Shown here: positions 1 to 7,146 of the stretch, one piece after another
Numbering within the stretch: the stretch's first letter is position 1
How the letters are laid out: every line of letters starts with the position of its first letter
Assembly (NCBI RefSeq): GCF_001746365.1
Contig: NZ_MJAJ01000017.1
Coordinates: 79,794 to 143,793 of the forward strand
Source: Streptomyces sp. LUP30
Lineage (GTDB): Bacteria > Actinomycetota > Actinomycetes > Streptomycetales > Streptomycetaceae
DNA length: 64,000 bases
Reading direction: 5' to 3'
The notes under the pieces: generated by a model
Database searches by the model: none
What the model saw: only the letters and a program-made list of their open reading frames with translations
Told to the model about the DNA's origin: nothing
Program-made: the position numbers and the translations under genes

Positions 1-896
1 TCCGGGTCGTCCACGAGCCGCTTCAACAGACGGCCCCACTCGTGCTCATACCGGACCAAAAACCCGTTCTCCCCGTGCCGGATCACCGCCCGATACGCCG
101 GCGTGTCTGACGCGATCAGGGGGATCCCCAGCACGCTGGACTCCAGCCACTTCGTCGGGAACTTCGCCGAATTGAACGCCGTCCCCCGGTACGGCGCCAC
201 CCACACATCGAACTCCGACACGGCGTGCAAGTAGTGCTCGATCCGCTCCACCCAACCCAACGCACCGACCTGGCGGCCCTTCAACCCCAACCCCATCGCC
301 TGCCCGGCGTCGATCCCCACCAACCGCACCTGCACACCACCCGGCCGCGAGTACTGCGAGATCCGATTCAACGCGCGCACGGCTTCCGGCAACTCCGCCA
401 CCGTGCTGGACGTCCCCGCCCAGCCCACATACAGCGGCCGGCCCTCCGCCGTGTAGTCGCGCGGCCGGCCAAGGTACTGCGCCGGCAGACCGTTCGGAAT
501 CACCCGCACGTCGGGCGCGTAGTCCCGCAGCACCGCGGCGAGCGGCTCGGAGCAGCAGGTGACGAGATCCGCGATGCCCATGTTGTGGGCGAGTCGGCCG
601 AGCATGTCCCGGTCCCACACTTCGCAGGCCCGCGTGTTGGAGGGGTCGAGGTGGAAGTAGTCGTCGTCGAGGTCGAGGATCAACCTCTTGCCCTCGTCCT
701 TCAACTTGAGCCACATGCGGGACGGGTCGTGTTGGGCGACGCGGCAGCCGACGATGGTGTCGTAGGACTGCCAGTTCTGCGGGAGTCGCGGGTGGTGGGT
801 GGCGGTGTGGCCGAGCCACGTGAGGCTCATCGCAGGCATCACGGCCCGGTACCACGCGGAACCCGCCATGTCGGCAGACCAGAAGTGAACGCGCAC
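1..896 (-). CDS. Glycosyltransferase family 4-like, C-terminus missing
   Basis: About 298 codons are visible before the gene runs off the left edge, so it is partial. Read from a GTG at 896, the protein has a GT-B-like C-terminal half: an RVIPNGLP segment, a VGWAGTSSTVAEL stretch, then a late region with FPTKWLESSVLGIPLIASD and a GENGFLV loop typical of nucleotide-sugar binding in GT1/GT4 enzymes. The start is chosen because the upstream gene stops at 898, one base away, which suggests translational coupling. With the epimerase two genes upstream it probably makes or transfers a sugar on a phage or surface product. Acceptor and donor cannot be told. Confidence 0.7.
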   Translation of the reverse strand, partial: MRVHFWSADMAGSAWYRAVMPAMSLTWLGHTATHHPRLPQNWQSYDTIVGCRVAQHDPSRMWLKLKDEGKRLILDLDDDYFHLDPSNTRACEVWDRDMLGRLAHNMGIADLVTCCSEPLAAVLRDYAPDVRVIPNGLPAQYLGRPRDYTAEGRPLYVGWAGTSSTVAELPEAVRALNRISQYSRPGGVQVRLVGIDAGQAMGLGLKGRQVGALGWVERIEHYLHAVSEFDVWVAPYRGTAFNSAKFPTKWLESSVLGIPLIASDTPAYRAVIRHGENGFLVRYEHEWGRLLKRLVDDP

Positions 897-897
897 G

Positions 898-1233
898 TCA
901 GCCCCCGTCCCCCACGGCCTGTTTCACATCGGTGACGATCCGGCGGGTGATCTCGTTGATCTCCTTGTCGCCGAGATAGACCCGCACCTGTGCAGGCCTG
1001 GCCTCCATCTCAGCCAAGGGCAGCGAAGCGTTCCCAGGGATCTCCATGGTCTCCGGGGTGACGATCACACCCCGCGCACCGATGCGGTCGGCGAGAGCCT
1101 GCCAGTAGTCGCCATAGGAGTCGTCAGCTCCGAGAGCGATGCGCTGCGGAACGCACTCGTCCACGACGAGGATGAACGGCGGCCGGTCGTCCCCGGGGCC
1201 GGAGGGAAGTTCGAGGATCTGCAAGCGGGCCAC
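898..1233 (-). CDS. Hypothetical protein between epimerase and glycosyltransferase
   Basis: This is a 111-residue soluble protein starting at GTG 1233 behind a clear GAAGGAGG ribosome binding site. It shows an N-terminal LQILELP strand, an FILVVDECVPQ segment and a C-terminal helix, with no motif that I can assign. It sits 16 nt after the epimerase stop and ends one base before the glycosyltransferase start, so it is part of the same leftward unit. It may be a small sugar-modification partner or simply a carried hypothetical. No catalytic residues are evident. Confidence 0.6.
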   Translation of the reverse strand: MARLQILELPSGPGDDRPPFILVVDECVPQRIALGADDSYGDYWQALADRIGARGVIVTPETMEIPGNASLPLAEMEARPAQVRVYLGDKEINEITRRIVTDVKQAVGDGG

Positions 1234-1249
1234 AGCCGCCTCCTTCAGG

Positions 1250-2200
1250 TCAGGCGGTCTTGTAGGTGGGGAGCCAGGACTCGTTGTAGTAGTCGACGGT
1301 GCGGCGGATGCCCTCGTCGAGGGGGATGAAGTCGGCGGCGGTCATCCCGATCTGCTGCAGCGTCGCGGTGTCGGAGGTGACGACTGCGTTGGGGACCTCG
1401 CCCGGTCGCATCGGCAGATGCGTGATCCCGACGGGCTCGCGGCCGGTGACCTTAGCCGCGTACTCGGCGACCAGGCGGGCGATGTCGTTGACGGTGACCG
1501 ACTCCAGCGGCCCGACCTCGACTGGGCGCTCGGTGGGCCCGTGCTGCTCGGTGTGCTCCAGCGCGGTCACGAACGCGCGGGCGACGTCCTCGACGTACAC
1601 GCAGTCGGACACCTGCGTGCCGTCGCCGTACACCTCGATGTCCGCACCGGTCAGAGCGCGGCACGTCAGAGCGGGAAGGATCTTGCGAACTCGCGAGGTG
1701 CCGTAAGGCGCTGCGATGGACTGCCCTGGACCGTAGGCGTTCACCGGCCGGACGATCGAGATCCGGCCGCCCCGGTAGGCGTTGAACATCCGGACGTAGT
1801 CCTCGGCCGCCGTCTTGCTGATCGTGTACGAGCCCGTGCCGATGTCCCTCATAAAGGCGTTGCCGACGCCGGCGTACACGGCCGGGAGCCCGTACTGGTT
1901 GGCCGCCTCGAACACGTTCAGGCTGCCCCGGATGTTCGTCTCCGCCGAGGGCCGCGGGTTCCCGATCGTCTCCTGCGTCCCCAGCACTGCCGCGAGGTGA
2001 ATGATGCCCTCGACGTGCGCGGCGAGTTCGACGACCGCGGTCTCATCGCGGACGTCGCCAAGGAAGAAGGTCTCGCCGGCTGCCATCTCGGTGTGGGGGT
2101 GGCGGTCGAAGACGACGACTTCGTGGCCGCGGGAGAGGAGTTCGCGCCTCAGGTACGAACCGATGAATCCCTGGCCGCCGGTTACGCCGTACACGCTCAT
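1250..2200 (-). CDS. NAD-dependent epimerase/dehydratase (extended SDR)
   Basis: The 316-residue protein has the extended short-chain dehydrogenase layout of nucleotide-sugar epimerases. It carries a GxxGxxG dinucleotide motif at residues 8-14 (GGQGFIG), an acidic FDR after the second strand for NAD binding, a HLAAVLG strand end, and the catalytic pair Y125 and K129 in SYTISK. Family members interconvert or dehydrate UDP- or dTDP-sugars in the cytosol. ATG 2200 overlaps the stop of the preceding gene by four bases. The glycosyltransferase downstream suggests that it supplies that enzyme. The exact substrate is unknown. Confidence 0.85.
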   Translation of the reverse strand: MSVYGVTGGQGFIGSYLRRELLSRGHEVVVFDRHPHTEMAAGETFFLGDVRDETAVVELAAHVEGIIHLAAVLGTQETIGNPRPSAETNIRGSLNVFEAANQYGLPAVYAGVGNAFMRDIGTGSYTISKTAAEDYVRMFNAYRGGRISIVRPVNAYGPGQSIAAPYGTSRVRKILPALTCRALTGADIEVYGDGTQVSDCVYVEDVARAFVTALEHTEQHGPTERPVEVGPLESVTVNDIARLVAEYAAKVTGREPVGITHLPMRPGEVPNAVVTSDTATLQQIGMTAADFIPLDEGIRRTVDYYNESWLPTYKTA

Positions 2201-2346
2201 GCGCTGTTCTCCTTGTCGTTGTGCCCGCAGTTGGGGCAGGGGTTGGCGGGCTGGTGCTTGGCTTTGGCGGTGTCGCGGACGGCGGTGATGGCGCTGATCG
2301 CGACGAGCATCGCGGCGATGATCGCGGTGATGTAGACGGCGGTCAT
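2197..2346 (-). CDS. Small membrane protein with Cys pair, 49 aa
   Basis: This tiny gene lies between two 4-nt overlaps (ATGA at 2343-2346 and at 2197-2200), which fixes both ends. The product starts with a hydrophobic helix, MTAVYITAIIAAMLVAISAI, followed by a short polar tail with a CPNCGH metal-binding-like knuckle. The single CxxC may bind zinc with a partner. The gene is too short to identify by family. The overlap architecture is the main evidence that it is translated. Confidence 0.55.
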   Translation of the reverse strand: MTAVYITAIIAAMLVAISAITAVRDTAKAKHQPANPCPNCGHNDKENSA

Positions 2347-2462
2347 CGCTGCTCCTTCGGGGCGGGCCGCGCGTGTGGGCAGGTCTTGCAGTGGCCGCAT
2401 TGGGTGTGGCCGTCGGGGCAGTCGCAGCGGGGGCAGCGGGTACCGGTGTCCTGGGGGTTCAC
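2343..2462 (-). CDS. Cys-rich miniprotein (putative zinc knuckle), 39 aa
   Basis: The start is GTG 2462, which overlaps the stop of the upstream gene as GTGA. The end overlaps the next start as ATGA. In 39 residues there are six cysteines and three histidines arranged as CPRCDCPDGH then CGHCKTCPH, a spacing that suggests a compact zinc-binding fold. Similar miniproteins sit beside phage and regulator genes in actinomycetes. Function is unknown; a nucleic-acid or protein adaptor is possible. Confidence 0.5.
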   Translation of the reverse strand: MNPQDTGTRCPRCDCPDGHTQCGHCKTCPHARPAPKEQR

Positions 2463-2920
2463 GGCGTCTCCTCGTTCCATCGCATGTCGCGGATCGCGTG
2501 GACGTAGACGGGCCTGCCGAACTGCTCGGGCAGGGCCACGCGGGCGCGGGGGTAGGTGCGGTACCGCTCCAGGTCGAAGGTGCATACGGCGTCCGTGCCG
2601 CGTCCGTCAGGGTCGGGCCCATAGCGGACGGGCCAGCATGCGACGAGACGGCGGGCGTACCAGCGGCGGGCGTGGCGCTTCTTCCACATCTGCCAGGTGG
2701 AGGCGGGGATCTCGTGGGTGATACGGGTTCGCTGGGTGAGCGTCTCGGGTGGCAGGTCGTCGGTGAGGATATTCGCTCGTAGCTGGAAGAGCCGTTGGCC
2801 GAAGATCTCCTGGCGCACCGCGACGTCCACGTCGAAGAAGAGGCCTTCGTCGACCAGGAACTGCTGCGCGAACCGCTTGAACGAGAGCGCGATGCGCTCC
2901 TCTTCGTAGTCCGGGGTCAT
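2459..2920 (-). CDS. Hypothetical protein, 153 aa
   Basis: The start is ATG 2920, overlapping the upstream stop by four bases. An in-frame ATG four codons earlier is possible but lacks the overlap. The soluble, Arg- and Trp-rich protein opens with an acidic helix (DYEEERIAL) and carries a central basic WKKRHARRWYARRL stretch that could bind nucleic acid or a membrane surface. No recognised family was found. It belongs to a row of coupled accessory genes and is presumably phage- or island-specific. Confidence 0.55.
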   Translation of the reverse strand: MTPDYEEERIALSFKRFAQQFLVDEGLFFDVDVAVRQEIFGQRLFQLRANILTDDLPPETLTQRTRITHEIPASTWQMWKKRHARRWYARRLVACWPVRYGPDPDGRGTDAVCTFDLERYRTYPRARVALPEQFGRPVYVHAIRDMRWNEETP

Positions 2921-3030
2921 CGGCTGCTCCATGCGGCGGCGGTCGACGGCGTGTTGACGGTGACGTCGAGGGTGGGGGTGATGACGGTGATCGAGAACCA
3001 GAACGCCAGCCCGGCGCACACGGCCCTCAC
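2917..3030 (-). CDS. Short hydrophobic peptide, 37 aa
   Basis: The start is GTG 3030 (GTGA overlap with the gene before) and the stop at 2917 overlaps the next ATG. The peptide has one hydrophobic segment, AVCAGLAFWFSITVI, and a Thr/Ser-rich tail, so it is a candidate single-pass membrane peptide. Its reality rests on the perfect four-base overlaps at both ends. Function is unknown. Confidence 0.4.
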   Translation of the reverse strand: MRAVCAGLAFWFSITVITPTLDVTVNTPSTAAAWSSR

Positions 3031-3302
3031 GACTCGCCTGCTTCGGCGTCGGCTACGTCGGCGCGGTAGCGGGTGAGGGCGTAGTCGAGGAGTCCCATGA
3101 CGCGGTGGTAGGGCACGTTGCCGCCGCCGTCGGGGAGGGTGATGCCGACCTGGGTGATGCCGTCGCCGTCGCTGTCGAAGTGCTGGGCGGCGAAGACGAT
3201 GACCCATTCGGTGAGGACGCCTTCGGCGCCTTCGAGGCGCGCGACTTCTTCGATGCTCTGCGTGAGTCGCTCGTAGGCGGCTTTGAGATCGGGGTCGCTC
3301 AT
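3027..3302 (-). CDS. Hypothetical protein, first gene of the leftward chain, 91 aa
   Basis: ATG 3302 is preceded by a GGAG ribosome binding site at good spacing, so a longer upstream frame was discarded. The protein begins with a helical, acidic segment (LKAAYERLTQSIEEVARLEG) and ends with another helix rich in Asp and Arg. The middle resembles a small alpha/beta fold. It is unassigned. It opens a polycistronic unit that reads down to the epimerase and glycosyltransferase and shares its upstream region with the divergent protease gene. Confidence 0.6.
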   Translation of the reverse strand: MSDPDLKAAYERLTQSIEEVARLEGAEGVLTEWVIVFAAQHFDSDGDGITQVGITLPDGGGNVPYHRVMGLLDYALTRYRADVADAEAGES

Positions 3303-3399
3303 TGGCCTGCTCCTGCGGGTTGGTTGCGGGTTGTGGGCGGCAGGGGTCAACCCGCAAAGGTCCCCTGCCGCCGGTCCCTCTGAGAGGACCGTAAGCACT

Positions 3400-3456
3400 G
3401 TACCTACGATTCGTCGGAATTTGGAAACGTGGGCCTATGATTCGAAGGTACCTACG
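3400..3456. promoter_or_regulatory. Divergent control region with repeated GTACCTACG
   Basis: The 169-bp gap between the leftward chain and the rightward lysis module contains two identical nonamers, GTACCTACG, at 3400-3408 and 3448-3456. They lie in relatively AT-rich surroundings and are the best operator candidates for a bidirectional promoter. No clear sigma-70 hexamers could be fixed. Confidence 0.3.
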
Positions 3457-3471
3457 GTGCGGAGGACGCCC

Positions 3472-4275
3472 ATGCCCACACACCCACCCCTAGGCCGCAG
3501 AGTCGAACACGACCCCCGCAGCCTGGCCTACGCCCACGGCGTCCTACCGAAGACCGCGATCCGCTCGGTCGACTGGACGCGACGGGCCCCGATCTTCGAC
3601 CAGAAGACGCTGGGCTCCTGCACCGGGAACGCCGCCGCCGGACTCCTCTGCACCGACTCCGCCGCACGCCCCGGACTCACCTCCGTCACCCTCGACGGCG
3701 CGGTGCTCCCGATCGACGAGGGCCTCGCCGTCAAGGTCTACTCGCTGGCCACGCAGCTCGACCAGTTCGAGGGCGCGTACCCGCCCGACGACACCGGCTC
3801 GTCCGGCCTCGGCGCAGCGAAAGCCCTGAAGAAGCTCGGGCTGGCCTCCGGCTACACGCACGCTTTCAGCCTCGACGCCGTCAAGTCCGCACTCCAGACC
3901 GGGCCCGTCATGGTCGGCACCCCATGGCTGGAGTCGATGTTCGACCCCGACCCGAAGACCGGCTTCGTGCGCGTCGACCGCACCAGCGAGACGGCCGGCG
4001 GACACGAGTACGTGATCTCCGCCTACAACGCCAGCGCGGAAGCCTTCCGCATCGACAACTCGTGGGGCGACGGCTGGGGCATCAACGGCTCCATCTGGAT
4101 CGACGAGGGCGACCTGCGATGGCTGCTCTCACAGCAAGGCGACGTCACCGTCCCGGTTTGGGCCACGGTGCCCTCCCCTCCTCCCGCGCCCACTCCTGCT
4201 CCGGATCCTCGCCTGGTTGAGGCGCTGGCTCTGATGCAGGCGTGGGCGCATGACCTTCACGTGACGGGAGCCTGA
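3472..4275 (+). CDS. Papain-like (C1 family) cysteine protease
   Basis: The 267-residue protein starts at ATG 3472 with a GGAGGA site six bases upstream. It has the papain-fold triad in order: Cys50 in LGSCTGNAAAG, His178 in GGHEYVIS and Asn196 in IDNSWGDGWG. No signal peptide or prodomain is seen, so it is a mature-size enzyme made in the cytosol. A Pro/Ala-rich linker and a short C-terminal helix follow residue 225. It precedes the endolysin gene by two bases, which suggests a role in lysis, virion maturation or degradation of a host protein. The substrate is unknown. Confidence 0.8.
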   Translation: MPTHPPLGRRVEHDPRSLAYAHGVLPKTAIRSVDWTRRAPIFDQKTLGSCTGNAAAGLLCTDSAARPGLTSVTLDGAVLPIDEGLAVKVYSLATQLDQFEGAYPPDDTGSSGLGAAKALKKLGLASGYTHAFSLDAVKSALQTGPVMVGTPWLESMFDPDPKTGFVRVDRTSETAGGHEYVISAYNASAEAFRIDNSWGDGWGINGSIWIDEGDLRWLLSQQGDVTVPVWATVPSPPPAPTPAPDPRLVEALALMQAWAHDLHVTGA

Positions 4276-4277
4276 CC

Positions 4278-5240
4278 ATGGCCACAGGCCCGCAGAAGTA
4301 TCCGGGCGCGTCGACCGCGTACTTCTACCAGAACAGGTGGGGCGGCGACCTCATGGAGGTCAACGTCTGTGTCCTCCACACCACCGAGGGCACGACCCTG
4401 CCGGACTACGACGGCGGCGCGATGGCTCCCAACCTGACCGCCGTGCCGGACTTCGCCGCTAAGAGGCTGCGCTGGTTCCAGCACTTCGACATCGACATCT
4501 CCTCCCGCGCCCTGCGCAACCTCGCGGGTGGCGTCGAGACGAACACTCTCAACGTCGTGCAGGTGGAGCTCGTCGGTACGTGCGACCCGGCCACCCACGC
4601 CAAGTGGACCAAGTCGGGGCAGGCGCACATCTTCTGGCCCGAGGCCCCCGACTGGGCCCTGCGCGCCGTCGCCGACTTCCTCGCCTGGGTCCACGCCAAC
4701 CACAGCGTCCCGCTCACCGGCCCGTCCACGTGGCTGCCGTACCCGCGGTCCGGCGACGCCGACAGCACAGCCCGCATGACCTTCACCCAGTGGGAGGCGT
4801 TCAAGGGCATCTGCGGCCACATGCACGTCCCGGAGAACGACCACGGCGACCCCGGCGCCATCGACTTCCCCCGCCTCATCGCCCTCGCCAAGGGCGACAC
4901 ACCTACCCCGCCCCCTCCGAAGGAGGACCCCGTGGCTCTCACCCCCGACGAGATCAAGGCAATCGGCCGACAGGTCGTGACCGGCGCGAACGGCGCCAAG
5001 TCGCTCGACGACGCGAGCGTGGAGTGGGCGGTGTCATCGTTCCTCGGCCTCACCCTCAAGGGCGTCCGAGGCCTGGCGGCGGACGTCACCGCCCTCAAGG
5101 GCAAGGTCGACGGTCTGTCGCCGACGTTGTCGGAGGCGCAGTTGACGACGCTCGCCGCGCGGGTCGCCTCGGACCCGACACTCGCGGAACGCATTGCCGA
5201 ACTCGTCGCCGAAAAGCTCGCCGCACGCCTCGCGGACTAA
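4278..5240 (+). CDS. N-acetylmuramoyl-L-alanine amidase (phage endolysin)
   Basis: The 320-residue protein starts at ATG 4278 with a GGGAG site, three bases after the protease stop. The N-terminal ~200 residues resemble the amidase_2/PGRP fold: His34 in CVLHTTEG as a likely zinc ligand, a VVQVELVGT strand and a late GDPGAIDFPRL motif where the second zinc His and catalytic residues are expected. A proline-rich hinge (TPTPPPP) links to a C-terminal helical region, probably for wall binding or oligomerisation. It would cleave the amide between MurNAc and the stem peptide during host lysis. No signal peptide is seen, which fits holin-dependent release. Confidence 0.85.
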   Translation: MATGPQKYPGASTAYFYQNRWGGDLMEVNVCVLHTTEGTTLPDYDGGAMAPNLTAVPDFAAKRLRWFQHFDIDISSRALRNLAGGVETNTLNVVQVELVGTCDPATHAKWTKSGQAHIFWPEAPDWALRAVADFLAWVHANHSVPLTGPSTWLPYPRSGDADSTARMTFTQWEAFKGICGHMHVPENDHGDPGAIDFPRLIALAKGDTPTPPPPKEDPVALTPDEIKAIGRQVVTGANGAKSLDDASVEWAVSSFLGLTLKGVRGLAADVTALKGKVDGLSPTLSEAQLTTLAARVASDPTLAERIAELVAEKLAARLAD

Positions 5241-5270
5241 CCCCTCCCGCCTCACAGAAGAGAGAACCTC

Positions 5271-5657
5271 ATGAAGACCTTCGGCAGAGAACCCGTCTAC
5301 ATCCTCGGCGCGATCGCGATCGCCCTCAAGCTCGCCGCGGCCTACGGCCTCGACGTATCCGCCGACCAGCAGACCCTCATCAACACGTTCCTCTCCTGCG
5401 TCGTCGCGGTCGCCTCCGCGATCGTCCTCAAGTCCGGCGCGGCGGGCGCGGCGATCCTGCAGCTGGCGTCGGCCGGGCTGGCGCTGTTCGTGGGCTTCGG
5501 CCTGGACCTGTCGGCCGAGCAGCAGGCCGGATGGATGAGCTTCGTCGCGGCGGTCCTGGCGATCGTGGAGCACCGCGAGGTGGAGGCGCCGGTGCCCTCG
5601 CTGAAGGTGGAGCGGTCGAGCCCGGTGGAGCCGGGCTCGCACGTAGCCGGCGTCTGA
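5271..5657 (+). CDS. Holin-like membrane protein
   Basis: The 128-residue protein has two to three hydrophobic segments (about residues 9-27, 37-55 and 58-75), separated by short polar turns with the repeated phrase GLDxSAxQQ, and a charged Pro/Glu-rich C-terminal tail. Size, topology and the position right after the endolysin fit a phage holin that lets the amidase reach the wall. Assignment is by context and hydropathy, not by a catalytic motif. An AGAGAGAA purine run upstream is the likely ribosome binding site. Confidence 0.6.
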   Translation: MKTFGREPVYILGAIAIALKLAAAYGLDVSADQQTLINTFLSCVVAVASAIVLKSGAAGAAILQLASAGLALFVGFGLDLSAEQQAGWMSFVAAVLAIVEHREVEAPVPSLKVERSSPVEPGSHVAGV

Positions 5658-5673
5658 GCAGAGGGAGTAGTTC

Positions 5674-5970
5674 ATGCCGGATGAGCCGACGTTGGGTGAA
5701 GTCGTGCGGCGTTTCGACGAGCGGTTCGCTGACGTCCGCGACGACATCCAGCAGCTCGGCCGCCGCATGGACGAGAAAGTCGACCAGCGGATCTACGACC
5801 TCCGCCACGAGGCGCTGTCCGCGCGGGTCGGGACGCTGGAAACCCTGCGGGAGAAGGACAACGAGAAGCTGGTTGCCACCCGCCGGTGGCTGATCGGCGC
5901 GGTGATCGTGCCGCTGGTGGGAATCCTCCTCCCTGTGATCATCCTCCTCACCCAGGGAGGCGGCTCGTGA
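5674..5970 (+). CDS. XhlA-like coiled-coil membrane anchor
   Basis: The 98-residue protein has an N-terminal coiled coil (about residues 5-65, heptads rich in Arg, Glu and Asp) and a single C-terminal transmembrane helix, WLIGAVIVPLVGILLPVIIL. This matches the layout of the haemolysin XhlA family of phage lysis accessory proteins. It lies 16 nt after the holin gene and its stop overlaps the next GTG by four bases. It probably helps the holin or anchors a lysis complex. The family call is by architecture. Confidence 0.55.
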   Translation: MPDEPTLGEVVRRFDERFADVRDDIQQLGRRMDEKVDQRIYDLRHEALSARVGTLETLREKDNEKLVATRRWLIGAVIVPLVGILLPVIILLTQGGGS

Positions 5971-6644
5971 GCCGGATACAGATCCGCGCGGAAGAACGCC
6001 GCGGCCGACGCGGAGACGTCCTCGTCATCGTCGCGGCCCTCTCTTTCGGCATGGCGCTGGCGTGGATCCTGCTGTCGGTGCAGTCGCTGAATAGCGAGCT
6101 GGAGACGTCGAACCAGGCACGGGACGCCCTGGCCCGTCAGGTGCAGGCCTTGGGCGGGACCCCGGTGGCCGGCCCGCCGGGAAGCCGGGGGGAGCCGGGC
6201 GCGTCGGTGACCGGCCCGCCAGGGAAGGCGGGCGGGACAGGCCCGCCTGGGCCGCCGGGACCGTCCGGGTCTGCGGGCGCGAACGGGAAGAACGGAGCAG
6301 CCGGTAAGGCCGGCTCGACCGGGGCGGCAGGGCAGGCGGGTGCGCAGGGAGCCGACTCGACTGTCCCCGGTCCGCCAGGCCCGCAGGGAGAACCTGGGCC
6401 CGCTGGCCCGGCAGGCCCGCCTGGGCCGCAGGGTGAGGCAGGCGTCGCGGGTCCGAAGGGGGAGACGGGTGACCGCGGTCCGGCTGGGCCTGCCTGCCCG
6501 GACGGCTACTCCCTGAAGGCGCCTGCGTATGACCCGGATGCGCTGGTCTGTCGTCGTGACAGTGCGCCGACTGATGGGGGTTCGGGGGGTGGGGGTGGCG
6601 CGTTGGCGTTGGCTCTTGATCCTCAGCGCAGGCAGTACACGTAG
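5967..6644 (+). CDS. Membrane-anchored collagen-like protein
   Basis: The start is GTG 5967, overlapping the upstream stop (GTGA). Of 225 residues, 1-16 are basic, about 17-38 form a transmembrane helix (VLVIVAALSFGMALAWILL), 39-62 a short coiled coil, and about 69-176 are Gly-X-Y triplets rich in GPPGP and GPQGE, ending in a CPDG cap and a Gly-rich tail. The coiled coil would trimerise the collagen helix. Collagen-like stalks are common in phage fibres, but the membrane helix is unusual for a virion part, so a surface-displayed or lysis-associated stalk is an alternative. Confidence 0.7.
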   Translation: MSRIQIRAEERRGRRGDVLVIVAALSFGMALAWILLSVQSLNSELETSNQARDALARQVQALGGTPVAGPPGSRGEPGASVTGPPGKAGGTGPPGPPGPSGSAGANGKNGAAGKAGSTGAAGQAGAQGADSTVPGPPGPQGEPGPAGPAGPPGPQGEAGVAGPKGETGDRGPAGPACPDGYSLKAPAYDPDALVCRRDSAPTDGGSGGGGGALALALDPQRRQYT

Positions 6645-6675
6645 GCGGCGGACGCCGCAGGAACTGGAGTCTGAC

Positions 6676-7122
6676 ATGGCCAACATCGTCTTCAACATCG
6701 CCCTCGGCAAGGTGGCGTGGTACGCCTCGCTGCCTGCCGCGAACGACGGCCTCGTCCTGGTGCCGTTGGAGTCGTCGGGGCTGGAGACCGACGCTGTCCT
6801 CCGCGACAAGGACGACCTCGCCGCCGTGGTCGCGGGCACTACGAACGAGCAGACGACCGTGGGCAGGAAGACGCTGGCGTCGGTCACGGTGACCGTCGAC
6901 GACACCAACGACCGGGTGGCGCTCGACGCCGCCGACGTGACCTGGACGTCGCCGACCGGGAACGCGGTCGGGGCGGTCGTCATCTGCTACGACCCGGACA
7001 CCACCACCGGCACCGACGCCGACCTGATCCCGCTGACGAAGCATGACGTCTCGTGGACCCCGGACGGCAACAACTTCAGCCTGGCGATCGCGGACTTCTT
7101 CCGGGCCAGCTCCACCGCGTAG
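6676..7122 (+). CDS. Probable phage structural protein, 148 aa
   Basis: The start is ATG 6676 with GGAG seven bases upstream; a longer in-frame extension has no ribosome binding site. The Asp/Thr-rich protein looks all-beta, with phrases such as TLASVTVTVDDTNDRVALDAADVTW, shortened here to its core VTVTVDD and VALDAADV. It has no signal peptide or enzyme motif. It lies between the collagen-like gene and the fibre gene, which suggests a fibre-associated or baseplate component. Confidence 0.55.
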   Translation: MANIVFNIALGKVAWYASLPAANDGLVLVPLESSGLETDAVLRDKDDLAAVVAGTTNEQTTVGRKTLASVTVTVDDTNDRVALDAADVTWTSPTGNAVGAVVICYDPDTTTGTDADLIPLTKHDVSWTPDGNNFSLAIADFFRASSTA

Positions 7123-7146
7123 CAGCAACCAGCCCTGGGAGGTGAC

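Noticed and set aside
225..935. Rightward and leftward frames across the left-edge gene
   Set aside because: They are shadows of the glycosyltransferase, whose own frame is open to the edge and has GT-B motifs.
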